Of a DNA stretch of 64,000 nt, positions 49,707 to 59,597 are shown one piece after another. The notes below the pieces were generated by a model that worked only from the letters and a program-made list of their open reading frames with translations, made no database searches and was not told the DNA's origin. This DNA is from Streptococcus mitis (GTDB lineage Bacteria; Bacillota; Bacilli; Lactobacillales; Streptococcaceae), in contig NZ_CP047883.1 of assembly GCF_013305725.1 (NCBI RefSeq), positions 1,157,001 through 1,221,000 of the forward strand. The letters run 5' to 3'. The first letter of the stretch is position 1, and every line of letters starts with the position of its first letter. The position numbers were made by a program, and so were the translations under genes.

Positions 49707-51695
49707 CTAATCCAACGCCTTGACTTCCAGCATCATATCACGAATCTGAGCTGCGAGTTCAAAGTCAAGCACTTCGACAGCTTCTTGCATTTGTTTTTCT
49801 AGTTTCTTGACGAGGTCTTTGCGTTCTTGTTTATTAAGGCTATTAATATCGACTTCCTTGTCCTCTTCCTTAGCAACTGCCTTGGTCACGGCAATAAGAT
49901 CACGGATTTCTTTCTTGATGGTTTGAGGTACGATACCATGCTCTTCATTATAAGCCATCTGGATTTTCCGACGGCGGGCAGTTTCATCAATGGCACGTTG
50001 CATAGACTGAGTCATCGTGTCCGCATACATGATGACATGTCCTTCGCTGTTACGGGCAGCACGTCCAATAGTTTGGATTAAGCCACGTTCGTTACGGAGG
50101 AAGCCTTCCTTGTCAGCATCTAGAATGGCTACGAGACTCACTTCAGGTACGTCAATCCCTTCACGGAGCAGGTTAATTCCGACCAAGACATCAAAGACAC
50201 CCAAGCGCAGATCACGGATAATCTCCGTCCGTTCCAAGGTCTTGATATCCGAGTGCATGTACTTGACCTTGATACCCATTTCCTTGAAGTAGTCGGTCAA
50301 GTCCTCTGCCATTTTCTTAGTCAAAGTGGTGATAAAGGTTCGTTCATTCTTTTCAACACGGGCATTGATTTCACCCAAAAGGTCATCAATCTGTCCCATA
50401 GTCGGACGGACTTCTACCTCTGGATCCAAGAGTCCTGTTGGACGAATGATTTGCTCAATCACTGTCTCGGTCTGTTCATTTTCATAGTCACCAGGTGTCG
50501 CTGAAACGTAAACAATCTGATGCACATGGCTTTCAAACTCTTCGCGACGTAAAGGTCGATTGTCCAAGGCAGACGGCAAACGGAAACCATAATTAACCAG
50601 CATTTCCTTACGCGAGCGGTCTCCATTGTACATGCCCTTGATTTGCCCCATGGTCATGTGACTTTCATCAATCATAATCAAGAAATCATCTGGGAAGAAG
50701 TCAAGAAGCGTATAAGGAGGCTCACCTTCGCTACGACCATCCATGTGGCGTGAGTAGTTTTCAACACCGTTGGTATAGCCCATCTCGCGCAGCATTTCGA
50801 TATCATACTCTGTACGTTGCTTCAAGCGCTGGGCTTCTAGCAATTTACCTTCCTTTTCAAAGATAGCTAACTGCTCCTCCAACTCGGCCTGAATCTTGGC
50901 AATGGCAACTTCCATGTGGTCGTCATTGGTCACAAAGTGAGTAGCTGGGAAAATAGCCAAATGATCCACTTCTCCCAACACCTGACCAGTCAGAGCCTCA
51001 ACCTCACGAATACGGTCAATTTCGTCTCCAAAAAACTCTACTCGAAAAGCGTGTTCATCACGAGATGCTGGGAAAATCTCCACTACATCCCCACGAACTC
51101 GAAATTTTCCACGTTGGAAATCAATATCATTTCGCTCAAACTGAATATCGACCAAGTCATTTAAGAGTTTATCACGAGAAATTTCAAGACCTGGACGGAG
51201 ACTAACGACACTATCAGCGTATTCCTTGGGCGAACCCAAACCATAGATACAAGAGACTGAGGCCACGACAATAACATCATTACGCTCCAAAAGGGCTGAA
51301 GTAGCAGAGTGGCGGAGTTTGTCAATCTCGTCATTGACAGAGCTATCCTTTTCAATATAGGTATCGCTAGAAGGGACATAGGCCTCAGGTTGGTAATAAT
51401 CATAGTAAGATACGAAGTACTCAACTGCATTTTCAGGGAAAAATTCCTTAAACTCCCCATAGAGCTGGCCTGCTAGAGTTTTATTGTGGGCGATGACCAG
51501 AGTAGGTTTATTGACTTTGGAAATGACCTGACTCATGGTATAGGTCTTCCCTGTTCCGGTCGCCCCCATCAGAATCTGAGCTTTTTCTCCACCCTCGATA
51601 TTATCAACCAACTGCTCGATAGCTTGTGGTTGATCTCCTGATGGTTGATATTTTGATACTAGTTTAAATTGATTATCTGTAATACGATTGATCAT
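49707..51695 (-). CDS. uvrB: UvrABC system protein B
   Basis: The damage-verifying helicase-like subunit of nucleotide excision repair. The 662-residue protein has Walker [14 protein letters not shown] near residue 39, the beta-hairpin region [20 protein letters not shown] near 95, helicase motifs including DESHMT, and a C-terminal UVR domain (about 625-660) that contacts UvrC. Ribosome-binding site GAGAGGA. It has its own promoter and is followed by mutX. Confidence 0.97.
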   Translation of the reverse strand: MINRITDNQFKLVSKYQPSGDQPQAIEQLVDNIEGGEKAQILMGATGTGKTYTMSQVISKVNKPTLVIAHNKTLAGQLYGEFKEFFPENAVEYFVSYYDYYQPEAYVPSSDTYIEKDSSVNDEIDKLRHSATSALLERNDVIVVASVSCIYGLGSPKEYADSVVSLRPGLEISRDKLLNDLVDIQFERNDIDFQRGKFRVRGDVVEIFPASRDEHAFRVEFFGDEIDRIREVEALTGQVLGEVDHLAIFPATHFVTNDDHMEVAIAKIQAELEEQLAIFEKEGKLLEAQRLKQRTEYDIEMLREMGYTNGVENYSRHMDGRSEGEPPYTLLDFFPDDFLIMIDESHMTMGQIKGMYNGDRSRKEMLVNYGFRLPSALDNRPLRREEFESHVHQIVYVSATPGDYENEQTETVIEQIIRPTGLLDPEVEVRPTMGQIDDLLGEINARVEKNERTFITTLTKKMAEDLTDYFKEMGIKVKYMHSDIKTLERTEIIRDLRLGVFDVLVGINLLREGIDVPEVSLVAILDADKEGFLRNERGLIQTIGRAARNSEGHVIMYADTMTQSMQRAIDETARRRKIQMAYNEEHGIVPQTIKKEIRDLIAVTKAVAKEEDKEVDINSLNKQERKDLVKKLEKQMQEAVEVLDFELAAQIRDMMLEVKALD

Positions 51696-51723
51696 AAGAA
51701 TCCTCTCTCGATATGCTATTCCT

Positions 51724-51732
51724 ATTTTAGCA
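51724..51732 (-). promoter_or_regulatory. Promoter of uvrB-mutX
   Basis: Extended -10 TGC-TAAAAT on the minus strand, about 28 bases before the uvrB start. Confidence 0.55.
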
Positions 51733-51771
51733 TACTTATAGCATTTTCACGAAGAAAAGGACGGACCGAAG

Positions 51772-52725
51772 TCACATCCTTTCATTTTCTTTCTTTAATT
51801 GATAGGCAAGATAGACAATCAGCAGTAGCAAGACTAGACTTATCATAATGGAACCTTCTATCCCAAAAGAACCACCTGATAGCCAGCTCTGATCGCCTTG
51901 TGGTAAAAAGGTCATCAGAGACGTTCCTGATGGTTGACCACTAACTAAAATCCCAAAGAGATTACCCTGAGCAAAATTCCAGGCGCCATGAATACCTGCA
52001 ACACCCCAAACTGTATCAGTTTTGAGAAGGTAAAGAGACATGGCAACTCCGAATAAAAAGAGATTCGCTAGAGATAGAGGGGTTAGACCAGAATTGCCCA
52101 TATGAAGTAGGGTGAAGAACAGGCTAGATATAAGAACAGCCAGTTTTAGATTGGTTCTTGAGGCCAATTGAGGAAGGAGCCAAGCACGGGCCACCACTTC
52201 TTCTGTTGTCCCCTGTAAAATCCAAAATGGGATAGTCAAGACAACAAAGGTAAGAGAATAAGGATTTAAGTGAATAGACTCAAAACGATATTGCCCTAAT
52301 GCTACTAAACCTAACAAGGTCAGAAGAAAAAGTGCCAGACCTAGCCCAAATCCTTTCAGAAGATTGCTGAGGAAATTCTCTCTATAAAATCCCAAGGTTC
52401 GAATAGGTCTTTTCTCAACTTTTCTAGTCCATCTGAACACAGTATTGAGAACGAATCCAAAGGCCAGCAATTCTAAAATTAAACGAAAGTCACTTGTTTT
52501 ATCCGTCAAGCTCTGTTGCAAGGTCTGCAAGTAGGTTGCAAGATTTTGGCCAGCCTCTCCAAAATTTCTAGCAAGTCCGATGAGAGCTAACAAGCTAATA
52601 CCATACAAAGTATAAGCCACAAACTCTCCTATAAAGACAAAAACAAAGGCTAACAAGGGGCTTGTGTAAATGTTTAATCTCATTTGAGAAGCTTGAAAGT
52701 CTTTAAAAATTCTTTTGTTCTTCAT
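51772..52725 (-). CDS. CPBP family intramembrane metalloprotease (Abi-like)
   Basis: A 317-residue membrane protein with about eight hydrophobic segments and the CPBP/Rce1-type motifs: EEVVAR, then LLHMGN and HGAWN as further metal-site segments. Family members process membrane substrates or give immunity to bacteriocins; the substrate here is unknown. I place the start at the ATG at 52725 (MKNKRIFKDF), preceded by GGAG and a promoter. The longer open frame to 52950 runs through the promoter region and into glnP. Confidence 0.85.
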   Translation of the reverse strand: MKNKRIFKDFQASQMRLNIYTSPLLAFVFVFIGEFVAYTLYGISLLALIGLARNFGEAGQNLATYLQTLQQSLTDKTSDFRLILELLAFGFVLNTVFRWTRKVEKRPIRTLGFYRENFLSNLLKGFGLGLALFLLTLLGLVALGQYRFESIHLNPYSLTFVVLTIPFWILQGTTEEVVARAWLLPQLASRTNLKLAVLISSLFFTLLHMGNSGLTPLSLANLFLFGVAMSLYLLKTDTVWGVAGIHGAWNFAQGNLFGILVSGQPSGTSLMTFLPQGDQSWLSGGSFGIEGSIMISLVLLLLIVYLAYQLKKENERM

Positions 52726-52759
52726 ATCTCCGTTCTCTTTTCTTCTATTATATACTATT

Positions 52760-52787
52760 ATTATAGCACTTTGTGGTAGCAGTTCAA
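52760..52787 (-). promoter_or_regulatory. Promoter of the CPBP gene
   Basis: TTGAAC (52787-52782), 16-base spacer ending in TGC, TATAAT (52765-52760) on the minus strand. Confidence 0.7.
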
Positions 52788-52799
52788 GAAAGAAATAAA

Positions 52800-52834
52800 G
52801 GGCTTTTATGTTATATCTTCTAACATAAAAGCCC
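52800..52834. promoter_or_regulatory. GlnR operator within a 14-bp inverted repeat upstream of glnP
   Basis: TGTTA-TATCTTC-TAACA (52809-52825) matches the GlnR/TnrA consensus TGTNA-N7-TNACA exactly. The symmetry extends to a 14-bp perfect inverted repeat (GGGCTTTTATGTTA and its complement). It lies between the divergent CPBP and glnP promoters, 15 bases before the glnP -35 box. GlnR control of glnPQ-zwf is published for pneumococcus. Confidence 0.88.
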
Positions 52835-52840
52835 CTAGAT

Positions 52841-52869
52841 TTGCATTTTTTAGTTTTTTCTGATATAAT
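52841..52869 (+). promoter_or_regulatory. Sigma-A promoter of glnP
   Basis: TTGCAT (52841-52846), 17-base spacer ending in TGA, TATAAT (52864-52869). Confidence 0.8.
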
Positions 52870-52898
52870 GGAAAAATATTCGGAAAAGGAGACTAAAA

Positions 52899-55064
52899 AT
52901 GAAGAAAAAATTTCTAGCATTTTTGCTAATTTTATTCCCAATTTTCTCATTAGGTATTGCTAAGGCAGAAACAATTAAGATTGTGTCTGATACCGCCTAT
53001 GCACCTTTTGAGTTTAAAGATTCAGATCAAACTTATAAAGGAATTGATGTTGACATTATTAACAAAGTCGCTGAGATTAAAGGATGGAACATTCAGATGT
53101 CCTATCCTGGATTTGACGCAGCGGTGAATGCAGTTCAAGCTGGTCAAGCTGACGCTATTATGGCAGGAATGACAAAAACTGCAGAACGTGAAAAAGTTTT
53201 CACAATGTCTGATACTTACTATGATACAAAAGTTGTCATTGCAACTACAAAGTCACACAAGATTAGTCAGTATGACCAATTAAAAGGTAAAACTGTTGGT
53301 GTTAAAAATGGAACTGCCGCTCAACGTTTCCTTGAAAGTATTAAGGACAAATACGGCTTTGCTATTAAAACATTTGACACTGGTGATTTGATGAACAACA
53401 GCTTGAGTGCTGGTGCCATTGATGCCATGATGGATGACAAACCTGTTATCGAGTATGCTATTAACCAAGGTCAAGACCTCCATATTGAAATGGATGGTGA
53501 AGCTGTAGGAAGTTTTGCTTTCGGTGTTAAAAAAGGAAGCAAATACGAGCACCTAGTCACTGAATTTAACCAAGCCTTGGCTGAAATGAAAAAAGATGGT
53601 AGCCTTGATAAAATCATCAAGAAATGGACTGCTTCATCTTCTTCAGCAGTGCCAACTACATCTACTCTAGCAGGATTAAAAGCCATTCCTGTTAAAGCTA
53701 AATACATCATTGCCAGTGATTCTTCTTTTGCACCTTTTGTGTTCCAAAACTCAAGCAACCAATTTACTGGAATTGATATGGACTTGATTAAGGCAATCGC
53801 TAAAGACCAAGGTTTTGAAATTGAAATTACCAATCCTGGTTTCGATGCAGCTATCAGTGCTGTCCAAGCTGGTCAAGCTGATGGTATCATTGCCGGTATG
53901 TCTGTCACAGATGCTCGTAAGGCAACTTTTGACTTTTCAGAATCCTACTACACTGCCAATACTATCCTTGGTGTCAAAGAATCAAGTACCATTGCTTCTT
54001 ATGAAGATTTAAAAGGAAAGACAGTCGGTGTTAAAAACGGAACTGCTTCTCAAACCTTCCTAACAGAAAATCAAGGCAAATACGGTTACAAAATCAAAAC
54101 CTTCGCTGATGGTTCTTCAATGTATGACAGTTTAAACACTGGTGCCATTGATGCCGTTATGGATGATGAGCCTGTCCTCAAATATTCTATTAGCCAAGGG
54201 CAAAAATTGAAAACTCCAATCGCTGGAACTCCAATCGGTGAAACAGCCTTTGCTGTTAAAAAAGGAGCAAATCCAGAATTGATTGAAATGTTCAATAACG
54301 GACTTGCAAACCTTAAAGCAAACGGAGAATTCCAAAAGATTCTTGATAAATACCTAGCTAGCGAATCTTCATCTGCTTCAACAAACACTGTTGACGAAAC
54401 AACTATCTGGGGCTTACTTCAAAATAACTACAAACAACTCCTTAGCGGGCTTGGTATCACTCTTGCTCTAGCTCTTATCTCATTTGCTATTGCCATTGTT
54501 ATCGGAATTATCTTTGGTATGTTTAGCGTTAGCCCCTACAAATCTCTTCGCGTCATCTCTGAGATTTTCGTTGACGTTATCCGTGGTATTCCTTTGATGA
54601 TTCTTGCAGCCTTCATCTTCTGGGGAATTCCAAACTTCATCGAGTCTATTACAGGCCAACAAAGCCCAATTAACGACTTTGTAGCTGGTACCATTGCCCT
54701 ATCGCTCAATGCAGCCGCTTATATCGCTGAAATCGTTCGTGGTGGTATTCAGGCCGTTCCAGTTGGTCAAATGGAAGCCAGCCGAAGCTTGGGGATCTCT
54801 TATGGAAAAACCATGCGTAAGATTATCTTGCCACAAGCAACTAAATTGATGTTGCCAAACTTTGTTAACCAATTCGTTATTGCTCTTAAAGATACAACTA
54901 TCGTATCTGCTATCGGTTTGGTGGAACTCTTCCAAACTGGTAAGATTATAATCGCCCGTAACTACCAAAGTTTCAAGATGTATGCAATCCTTGCTATCTT
55001 CTATCTTGTAATTATCACACTTTTGACTAGACTAGCGAAACGCTTAGAAAAGAGGATTCGTTAA
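52899..55064 (+). CDS. glnP: Glutamine ABC transporter, two binding domains fused to the permease
   Basis: A 721-residue fusion. It has a signal peptide (cleavage near AKA, residue 24), two tandem type II substrate-binding domains (about 24-247 and 262-487), a Ser-rich linker and a permease domain with about five membrane segments and the EAA loop ([20 protein letters not shown]). The two binding domains are similar, each with a GVKNGTA and a DAMMDD/DAVMDD segment. It imports glutamine with GlnQ, whose ATG overlaps its stop. Ribosome-binding site AAGGAG. A GlnR box precedes the promoter. Confidence 0.95.
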   Translation: MKKKFLAFLLILFPIFSLGIAKAETIKIVSDTAYAPFEFKDSDQTYKGIDVDIINKVAEIKGWNIQMSYPGFDAAVNAVQAGQADAIMAGMTKTAEREKVFTMSDTYYDTKVVIATTKSHKISQYDQLKGKTVGVKNGTAAQRFLESIKDKYGFAIKTFDTGDLMNNSLSAGAIDAMMDDKPVIEYAINQGQDLHIEMDGEAVGSFAFGVKKGSKYEHLVTEFNQALAEMKKDGSLDKIIKKWTASSSSAVPTTSTLAGLKAIPVKAKYIIASDSSFAPFVFQNSSNQFTGIDMDLIKAIAKDQGFEIEITNPGFDAAISAVQAGQADGIIAGMSVTDARKATFDFSESYYTANTILGVKESSTIASYEDLKGKTVGVKNGTASQTFLTENQGKYGYKIKTFADGSSMYDSLNTGAIDAVMDDEPVLKYSISQGQKLKTPIAGTPIGETAFAVKKGANPELIEMFNNGLANLKANGEFQKILDKYLASESSSASTNTVDETTIWGLLQNNYKQLLSGLGITLALALISFAIAIVIGIIFGMFSVSPYKSLRVISEIFVDVIRGIPLMILAAFIFWGIPNFIESITGQQSPINDFVAGTIALSLNAAAYIAEIVRGGIQAVPVGQMEASRSLGISYGKTMRKIILPQATKLMLPNFVNQFVIALKDTTIVSAIGLVELFQTGKIIIARNYQSFKMYAILAIFYLVIITLLTRLAKRLEKRIR

Positions 55065-55804
55065 TGGCAAAATTAAAAATTGATGTAAATGATTTACATA
55101 AGTATTATGGAAAAAATGAAGTTCTAAAAGGAATTACAACTAAGTTCTATGAAGGAGATGTTGTTTGTATCATCGGTCCTTCAGGCTCTGGTAAGTCAAC
55201 TTTCCTCCGTAGCCTTAATCTTTTAGAAGAAGTTACTAGCGGTCACATCACTGTGAACGGTTATGACTTAACTGAAAAAACAACCAACGTTGACCACGTC
55301 CGTGAAAATATCGGAATGGTGTTCCAACACTTCAACCTCTTCCCTCATATGTCTGTATTGGACAATATCACCTTTGCTCCAATTGAGCACAAGTTGATGA
55401 CTAAGGAAGAAGCTGAGAAATTGGGAATGGAGTTGCTTGACAAGGTTGGGCTAGCAGATAAAGCTAATGCTAACCCAGATAGCCTATCAGGTGGTCAAAA
55501 ACAGCGTGTGGCCATCGCTCGTGGACTAGCAATGAATCCAGACATCATGCTCTTTGATGAACCAACTTCTGCCCTTGACCCTGAGATGGTCGGAGACGTA
55601 CTAAATGTTATGAAGGAATTGGCTGAACAAGGTATGACCATGATTATCGTAACCCATGAGATGGGATTTGCTCGTCAGGTTGCTAACCGCGTTATCTTTA
55701 CTGCAGATGGCGAGTTCCTTGAAGACGGAACACCTGATCAAATCTTTGATAACCCACAACACCCACGTCTGAAAGATTTCTTGGACAAGGTCTTAAACGT
55801 CTAA
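55064..55804 (+). CDS. glnQ: Glutamine ABC transporter ATPase
   Basis: A 246-residue polar amino acid ATPase with Walker [11 protein letters not shown]-loop, signature LSGGQKQR and Walker [13 protein letters not shown]. It powers the GlnP fusion. The start overlaps the glnP stop by one base (TAATG), with GAGGAT upstream. A terminator follows, with zwf beyond it. Confidence 0.96.
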   Translation: MAKLKIDVNDLHKYYGKNEVLKGITTKFYEGDVVCIIGPSGSGKSTFLRSLNLLEEVTSGHITVNGYDLTEKTTNVDHVRENIGMVFQHFNLFPHMSVLDNITFAPIEHKLMTKEEAEKLGMELLDKVGLADKANANPDSLSGGQKQRVAIARGLAMNPDIMLFDEPTSALDPEMVGDVLNVMKELAEQGMTMIIVTHEMGFARQVANRVIFTADGEFLEDGTPDQIFDNPQHPRLKDFLDKVLNV

Positions 55805-55808
55805 ACTC

Positions 55809-55838
55809 AAACTGTAAGGATTTCCTTGCAGTTTTTTT
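55809..55838 (+). terminator. Terminator after glnQ
   Basis: AACTGTAAGGA and TCCTTGCAGTT form an 11-bp stem with one G-T mismatch position and a 2-base TT core, followed by a T run. Partial read-through into zwf is likely given the published glnPQ-zwf co-regulation. Confidence 0.75.
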
Positions 55839-55857
55839 CTATCTCGTATTGGATTTT

Positions 55858-55885
55858 TTGATTTTTAGGAAAATTATGTTAGAAT
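55858..55885 (+). promoter_or_regulatory. Promoter of zwf
   Basis: TTGATT (55858-55863), 16-base spacer ending in TGT, TAGAAT (55880-55885). The leader is about 63 bases. Confidence 0.6.
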
Positions 55886-55897
55886 TAAGTTTATGAA

Positions 55898-55954
55898 ATG
55901 AGGTTTCCTCATACCTAGCAAGACTAGGAATAAAAATAGAAATTAGGTAGCTAG
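55898..55954 (+). promoter_or_regulatory. Structured leader of zwf
   Basis: Two small perfect stems occur in the leader: TGAGG-TTT-CCTCA and CCTAG-CAAGA-CTAGG. The CTAGC of the second could instead pair with GCTAG next to the zwf ribosome-binding site (AGGTAGCTAG). A six-codon reading frame (MRFPHT) also fits in the leader. Confidence 0.3.
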
Positions 55955-57442
55955 ATGTCATCTAAGGTTATTGTTACAATTTTCGGTGCGAGTGGAGACC
56001 TGGCTAAACGCAAGCTCTACCCTTCCCTTTTTAGACTATATAAATCCGGCAATCTTTCCGAGCACTTTGCCGTTATTGGAACTGCCCGTCGTCCTTGGAG
56101 CAAGGAATATTTTGAATCTGTTGTAGTCGAATCTATCCTTGATTTAGCAGATAGTACTGAACAGGCTCAGGAGTTTGCTAGTCACTTCTACTATCAAAGT
56201 CATGATGTCAATGATACAGAGCACTACATTGCTTTACGTCAATTGCAGGCTGAACTAAATGACAAGTACCAAGCTGAACACAACAAGCTCTTCTTCTTGT
56301 CTATGGCACCTCAGTTCTTTGGAACTATTGCTAAACACCTTAAGTCTGAAAACATTGTAGACGGTAAAGGTTTTGAACGTTTAATCGTTGAAAAACCATT
56401 TGGTACAGATTACGCAAGCGCAAGCAAGTTGAATGACGAACTCCTAGCAACATTTGACGAAGAACAAATTTTCCGTATCGACCATTATCTTGGTAAGGAA
56501 ATGATCCAAAGCATCTTTGCAGTTCGCTTTGCAAACCTGATCTTTGAAAATGTTTGGAACAAGGACTTTATCGACAATGTTCAAATTACCTTTGCAGAGC
56601 GCTTGGGTGTAGAAGAACGTGGTGGCTACTATGATGAATCTGGTGCCCTCCGTGACATGGTACAAAACCACACACTACAACTTCTTTCTCTCCTTGCTAT
56701 GGACAAGCCAGCAAGCTTCACAAAAGACGAGATTCGTGCTGAGAAGATTAGGGTCTTTAAAAACCTCTATCATCCAACTGATGAAGAACTTAAAGAACAC
56801 TTTATCCGTGGTCAATACCGATCTGGTAAGATTGATGGCATGAAATACATCTCTTATCGTAGCGAGCCAAATGTAAATCCAGAATCAACAACTGAAACCT
56901 TTGCATCTGGTGCCTTCTTTGTAGACAGCGATCGATTCCGTGGTGTTCCTTTCTTCTTCCGTACTGGTAAACGTCTGACTGAGAAAGGAACTCATGTCAA
57001 CATCGTCTTTAAACAAATGGATTCTATCTTTGGAGAACCACTTGCTCCAAACATTTTGACCATCTATATCCAACCAACAGAAGGCTTCTCTCTTAGCCTA
57101 AATGGGAAGCAAGTAGGAGAAGAATTCAACTTGGCTCCTAACTCACTTGATTACCGTACAGATGCGACCGCAACTGGTGCCTCTCCGGAACCATACGAGA
57201 AATTGATTTATGATGTCTTAAATAACAACTCAACTAACTTTAGCCACTGGGATGAAGTTGGTGCGTCATGGAAATTGATTGACCGTATCGAAGAACTCTG
57301 GGCTGAAAATGGTGCCCCACTTCATGACTATAAAGCTGGAAGCATGGGACCTCAAGCTAGCTTTGACTTACTTGAAAAATTCGGTGCCAAATGGACTTGG
57401 CAACCAGATATCGCCTACCGTCAAGATGGTCGCTTAGAATAA
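55955..57442 (+). CDS. zwf: Glucose-6-phosphate 1-dehydrogenase
   Basis: Oxidises glucose-6-phosphate and makes NADPH, the first pentose phosphate step. The 495-residue protein has the NADP-binding FGASGDLAKRKLYPSL motif at residues 9-24, the active-site RIDHYLGKE motif near 176 and substrate contacts in the EKPFG segment. In pneumococcus zwf is co-regulated with glnPQ by GlnR. Here it also has its own promoter and a leader with small hairpins. Together with gapN it covers NADPH supply. Confidence 0.96.
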   Translation: MSSKVIVTIFGASGDLAKRKLYPSLFRLYKSGNLSEHFAVIGTARRPWSKEYFESVVVESILDLADSTEQAQEFASHFYYQSHDVNDTEHYIALRQLQAELNDKYQAEHNKLFFLSMAPQFFGTIAKHLKSENIVDGKGFERLIVEKPFGTDYASASKLNDELLATFDEEQIFRIDHYLGKEMIQSIFAVRFANLIFENVWNKDFIDNVQITFAERLGVEERGGYYDESGALRDMVQNHTLQLLSLLAMDKPASFTKDEIRAEKIRVFKNLYHPTDEELKEHFIRGQYRSGKIDGMKYISYRSEPNVNPESTTETFASGAFFVDSDRFRGVPFFFRTGKRLTEKGTHVNIVFKQMDSIFGEPLAPNILTIYIQPTEGFSLSLNGKQVGEEFNLAPNSLDYRTDATATGASPEPYEKLIYDVLNNNSTNFSHWDEVGASWKLIDRIEELWAENGAPLHDYKAGSMGPQASFDLLEKFGAKWTWQPDIAYRQDGRLE

Positions 57443-57443
57443 A

Positions 57444-57477
57444 AAAATCCTGCAAGTTTGTTCCTTGCAGGATTTTT
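57444..57477. terminator. Bidirectional terminator between zwf and ftsY
   Basis: AAATCCTGCAAG and CTTGCAGGATTT form a perfect 12-bp stem with a 7-base loop, flanked by A and T runs that serve both strands. Confidence 0.9.
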
Positions 57478-57485
57478 GTTTCTGA

Positions 57486-58775
57486 TTAGATTAAGCCTTC
57501 CAAGAGACCCTTCATAAAGTTTTCTGAGTTAAACTCTCCAATATCATCGATTTTTTCACCAAAACCAATCAATTTAACAGGAATATTGAGTTCTTCACGG
57601 ATGGCTAAAACAACACCACCTCGAGCCGTTCCATCAATCTTGGTCAAGACTATTCCTGTCAAAGGGGTAATTTTCGAAAATTCTTTGGCCTGCACAAGAG
57701 CGTTTTGACCTGTTGATGCATCAAGTGCTAAGAAGGTTTCATGCGGTGCTTCTGGCACAACACGTTTGATGATACGACCAATCTTTTCCAACTCAGCCAT
57801 AAGGTTGTCCTTGTTTTGTAGACGACCTGCAGTATCAATCATGAGAATATCGATATCTTCAGCCACAGCACGTTCCATGCCATCAAAGACCACACTGGCT
57901 GGGTCAGCTTTCTCAGGTCCAGTCACTACTGGAACATCTACTCGTCGACCCCATTCAGCTAGCTGGGCTACCGCCCCTGCACGGAAGGTATCTGCCGCAA
58001 CAAGCATGACCTTCTTACCAGCTTGTTTGTAGCGGTTGGCTAGTTTCCCGATAGAAGTTGTTTTCCCGACACCATTAACTCCAACAAAGAGCATAACTGT
58101 CAAACCATCTTGGAAATGGATTTGTTCATCGTAGTTGCCATCCTTTTCATAGAGTTCAACCAATTTCTCGATAATGACACTGCGAAGTACATCAGGCTTC
58201 TTAGCGTTTTCGAGTTTAGCTTCATAGCGAAGCTCTTCTGTTAAGTTAGAAGCGACTTGAACACCAACGTCACTCATAATCAGCAGTTCTTCCAGTTCCT
58301 CGAAGAATTCTTCGTCAACAGAGCGGAAATTAGCAAAGAAAGCATTTAAACGAGCACCAAATCCTGTACGAGTTTTCTTAAGACTGCGGTCATATTTTTC
58401 CTGAACAGTTTCTTCTGATTGAAGCCTTTCTGGTTCAAACACTTTAGAACTATTTTCTTCTACAGTTCCTTCGTACTCAAGCTTCTCTTCATCTGGGACT
58501 TCTTCTGAGTTTGGTAATTCTTCTATTTCTTCTTGAGGAACTTTTACAACTGGCTCTAAATTGTTATTTTCTTCAACTGTCTCTTGATTTTCGTCTTCTT
58601 TAAACACAGCTTCTTCAGAACTTTCAACTTCTGCTTCTTCATGAGGAAGTTCCTCAGCTTCTGTTAAGGCTGGCTCAACATCTTCAGACAAATCAAGATT
58701 TTCCAGAGCTTCTTTTACAACTTCTTCGATTTTAGGTTCTTCTTTTTTTCCGAATAGACGGTCAAATAATCCCAT
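57486..58775 (-). CDS. ftsY: Signal recognition particle receptor FtsY
   Basis: The SRP receptor GTPase that docks ribosome-SRP complexes at the membrane. The 429-residue protein has a long acidic, low-complexity N-terminal A region (about residues 15-125, rich in E), then the NG domain with G1 GVNGVGKTTSIGKLA near 233, DTAGRLQNK and TKIDGTARGG. Its start overlaps the upstream region of the first HAD gene (3-base gap), with AAAGGAG within. It forms a unit with two HAD phosphatase genes. Confidence 0.96.
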   Translation of the reverse strand: MGLFDRLFGKKEEPKIEEVVKEALENLDLSEDVEPALTEAEELPHEEAEVESSEEAVFKEDENQETVEENNNLEPVVKVPQEEIEELPNSEEVPDEEKLEYEGTVEENSSKVFEPERLQSEETVQEKYDRSLKKTRTGFGARLNAFFANFRSVDEEFFEELEELLIMSDVGVQVASNLTEELRYEAKLENAKKPDVLRSVIIEKLVELYEKDGNYDEQIHFQDGLTVMLFVGVNGVGKTTSIGKLANRYKQAGKKVMLVAADTFRAGAVAQLAEWGRRVDVPVVTGPEKADPASVVFDGMERAVAEDIDILMIDTAGRLQNKDNLMAELEKIGRIIKRVVPEAPHETFLALDASTGQNALVQAKEFSKITPLTGIVLTKIDGTARGGVVLAIREELNIPVKLIGFGEKIDDIGEFNSENFMKGLLEGLI

Positions 58776-58778
58776 ATC

Positions 58779-59597
58779 TTAGTTCTCCTTTAGCACATAT
58801 TCTTCGATAGCCCAGGCGACAGCCTCTTCATCATTGGTCATTGGAGTCACTACATTTGCGACTGCCTTGACTTCAGGAACAGCGTTTTGCATGGCAACAC
58901 CGAGCCCTGCCCACTCAATCATAGATAGGTCATTGGCCTCGTCACCACAGGCCATAACTTGGCTTTGGTCAATTCCAAGATGGCTGATTAGTTTTGCTAA
59001 ACCTGTTGCTTTATGAACATTCTTTGGTGACCACTCTAGCAACATTTCACGTGATTTAAAGATTTCATATTGGTCAAACAATTCTGGAGAAATCTTCTGA
59101 ATGGCTGCATCCAAGGGTTCTTGAGCAAAGGCAGTCACACATTTATTATAAGTCATTTGACTAGATAAGTCTGCAAAGTCCACTGGAACAAAAGTCAAAG
59201 CTGGATTGAATTTGGCATAAAGACTTTCTTGGTCGGATTGAATCTGATAAACAGTTCCTTCTGAGATAGCATCAAGAGGAAGTGATAATTTCTCTGTTTC
59301 CTCATACAAGCGTGACACATCATCATATGAAAAAACTGTCTTATCAAGGATTTCACCTGTATTTTTCTGAACCAAACCACCATTAAAAGTAATGGTATAC
59401 TCATCTTCCCGACCATTAGTCCCTAGCTCATGGAGAAAGAAATCCATAGCTTTTAAGGGACGACCAGTTGTCAATACGACCTTGATACCACGATCACGCG
59501 CAGCTTTCAAGGTTGCCTTGGTTCGATCCGTCAGCCTTTTATCAGTAGTCAGCAAGGTCCCGTCCAAGTCCAATGCAATCAATTTTATATCTGCCAT
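58779..59597 (-). CDS. Cof-type HAD-IIB phosphatase
   Basis: A 272-residue HAD hydrolase with motif I ALDLDGTLL (about 8-16), motif II in VLTTGRP near 44 and motif III GDEANDLSMIEWAG near 220. A C2B-type cap lies between. Substrates are sugar phosphates or similar for this family; the exact one is unknown. Ribosome-binding site GGAGGG. Its start overlaps the stop of the second HAD gene by one base. Confidence 0.88.
   Translation of the reverse strand: MADIKLIALDLDGTLLTTDKRLTDRTKATLKAARDRGIKVVLTTGRPLKAMDFFLHELGTNGREDEYTITFNGGLVQKNTGEILDKTVFSYDDVSRLYEETEKLSLPLDAISEGTVYQIQSDQESLYAKFNPALTFVPVDFADLSSQMTYNKCVTAFAQEPLDAAIQKISPELFDQYEIFKSREMLLEWSPKNVHKATGLAKLISHLGIDQSQVMACGDEANDLSMIEWAGLGVAMQNAVPEVKAVANVVTPMTNDEEAVAWAIEEYVLKEN

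Noticed and set aside
52726..52950. 75-codon N-terminal extension of the CPBP protease
   Set aside because: It runs through the CPBP promoter, GlnR box and glnP start and has no family similarity.
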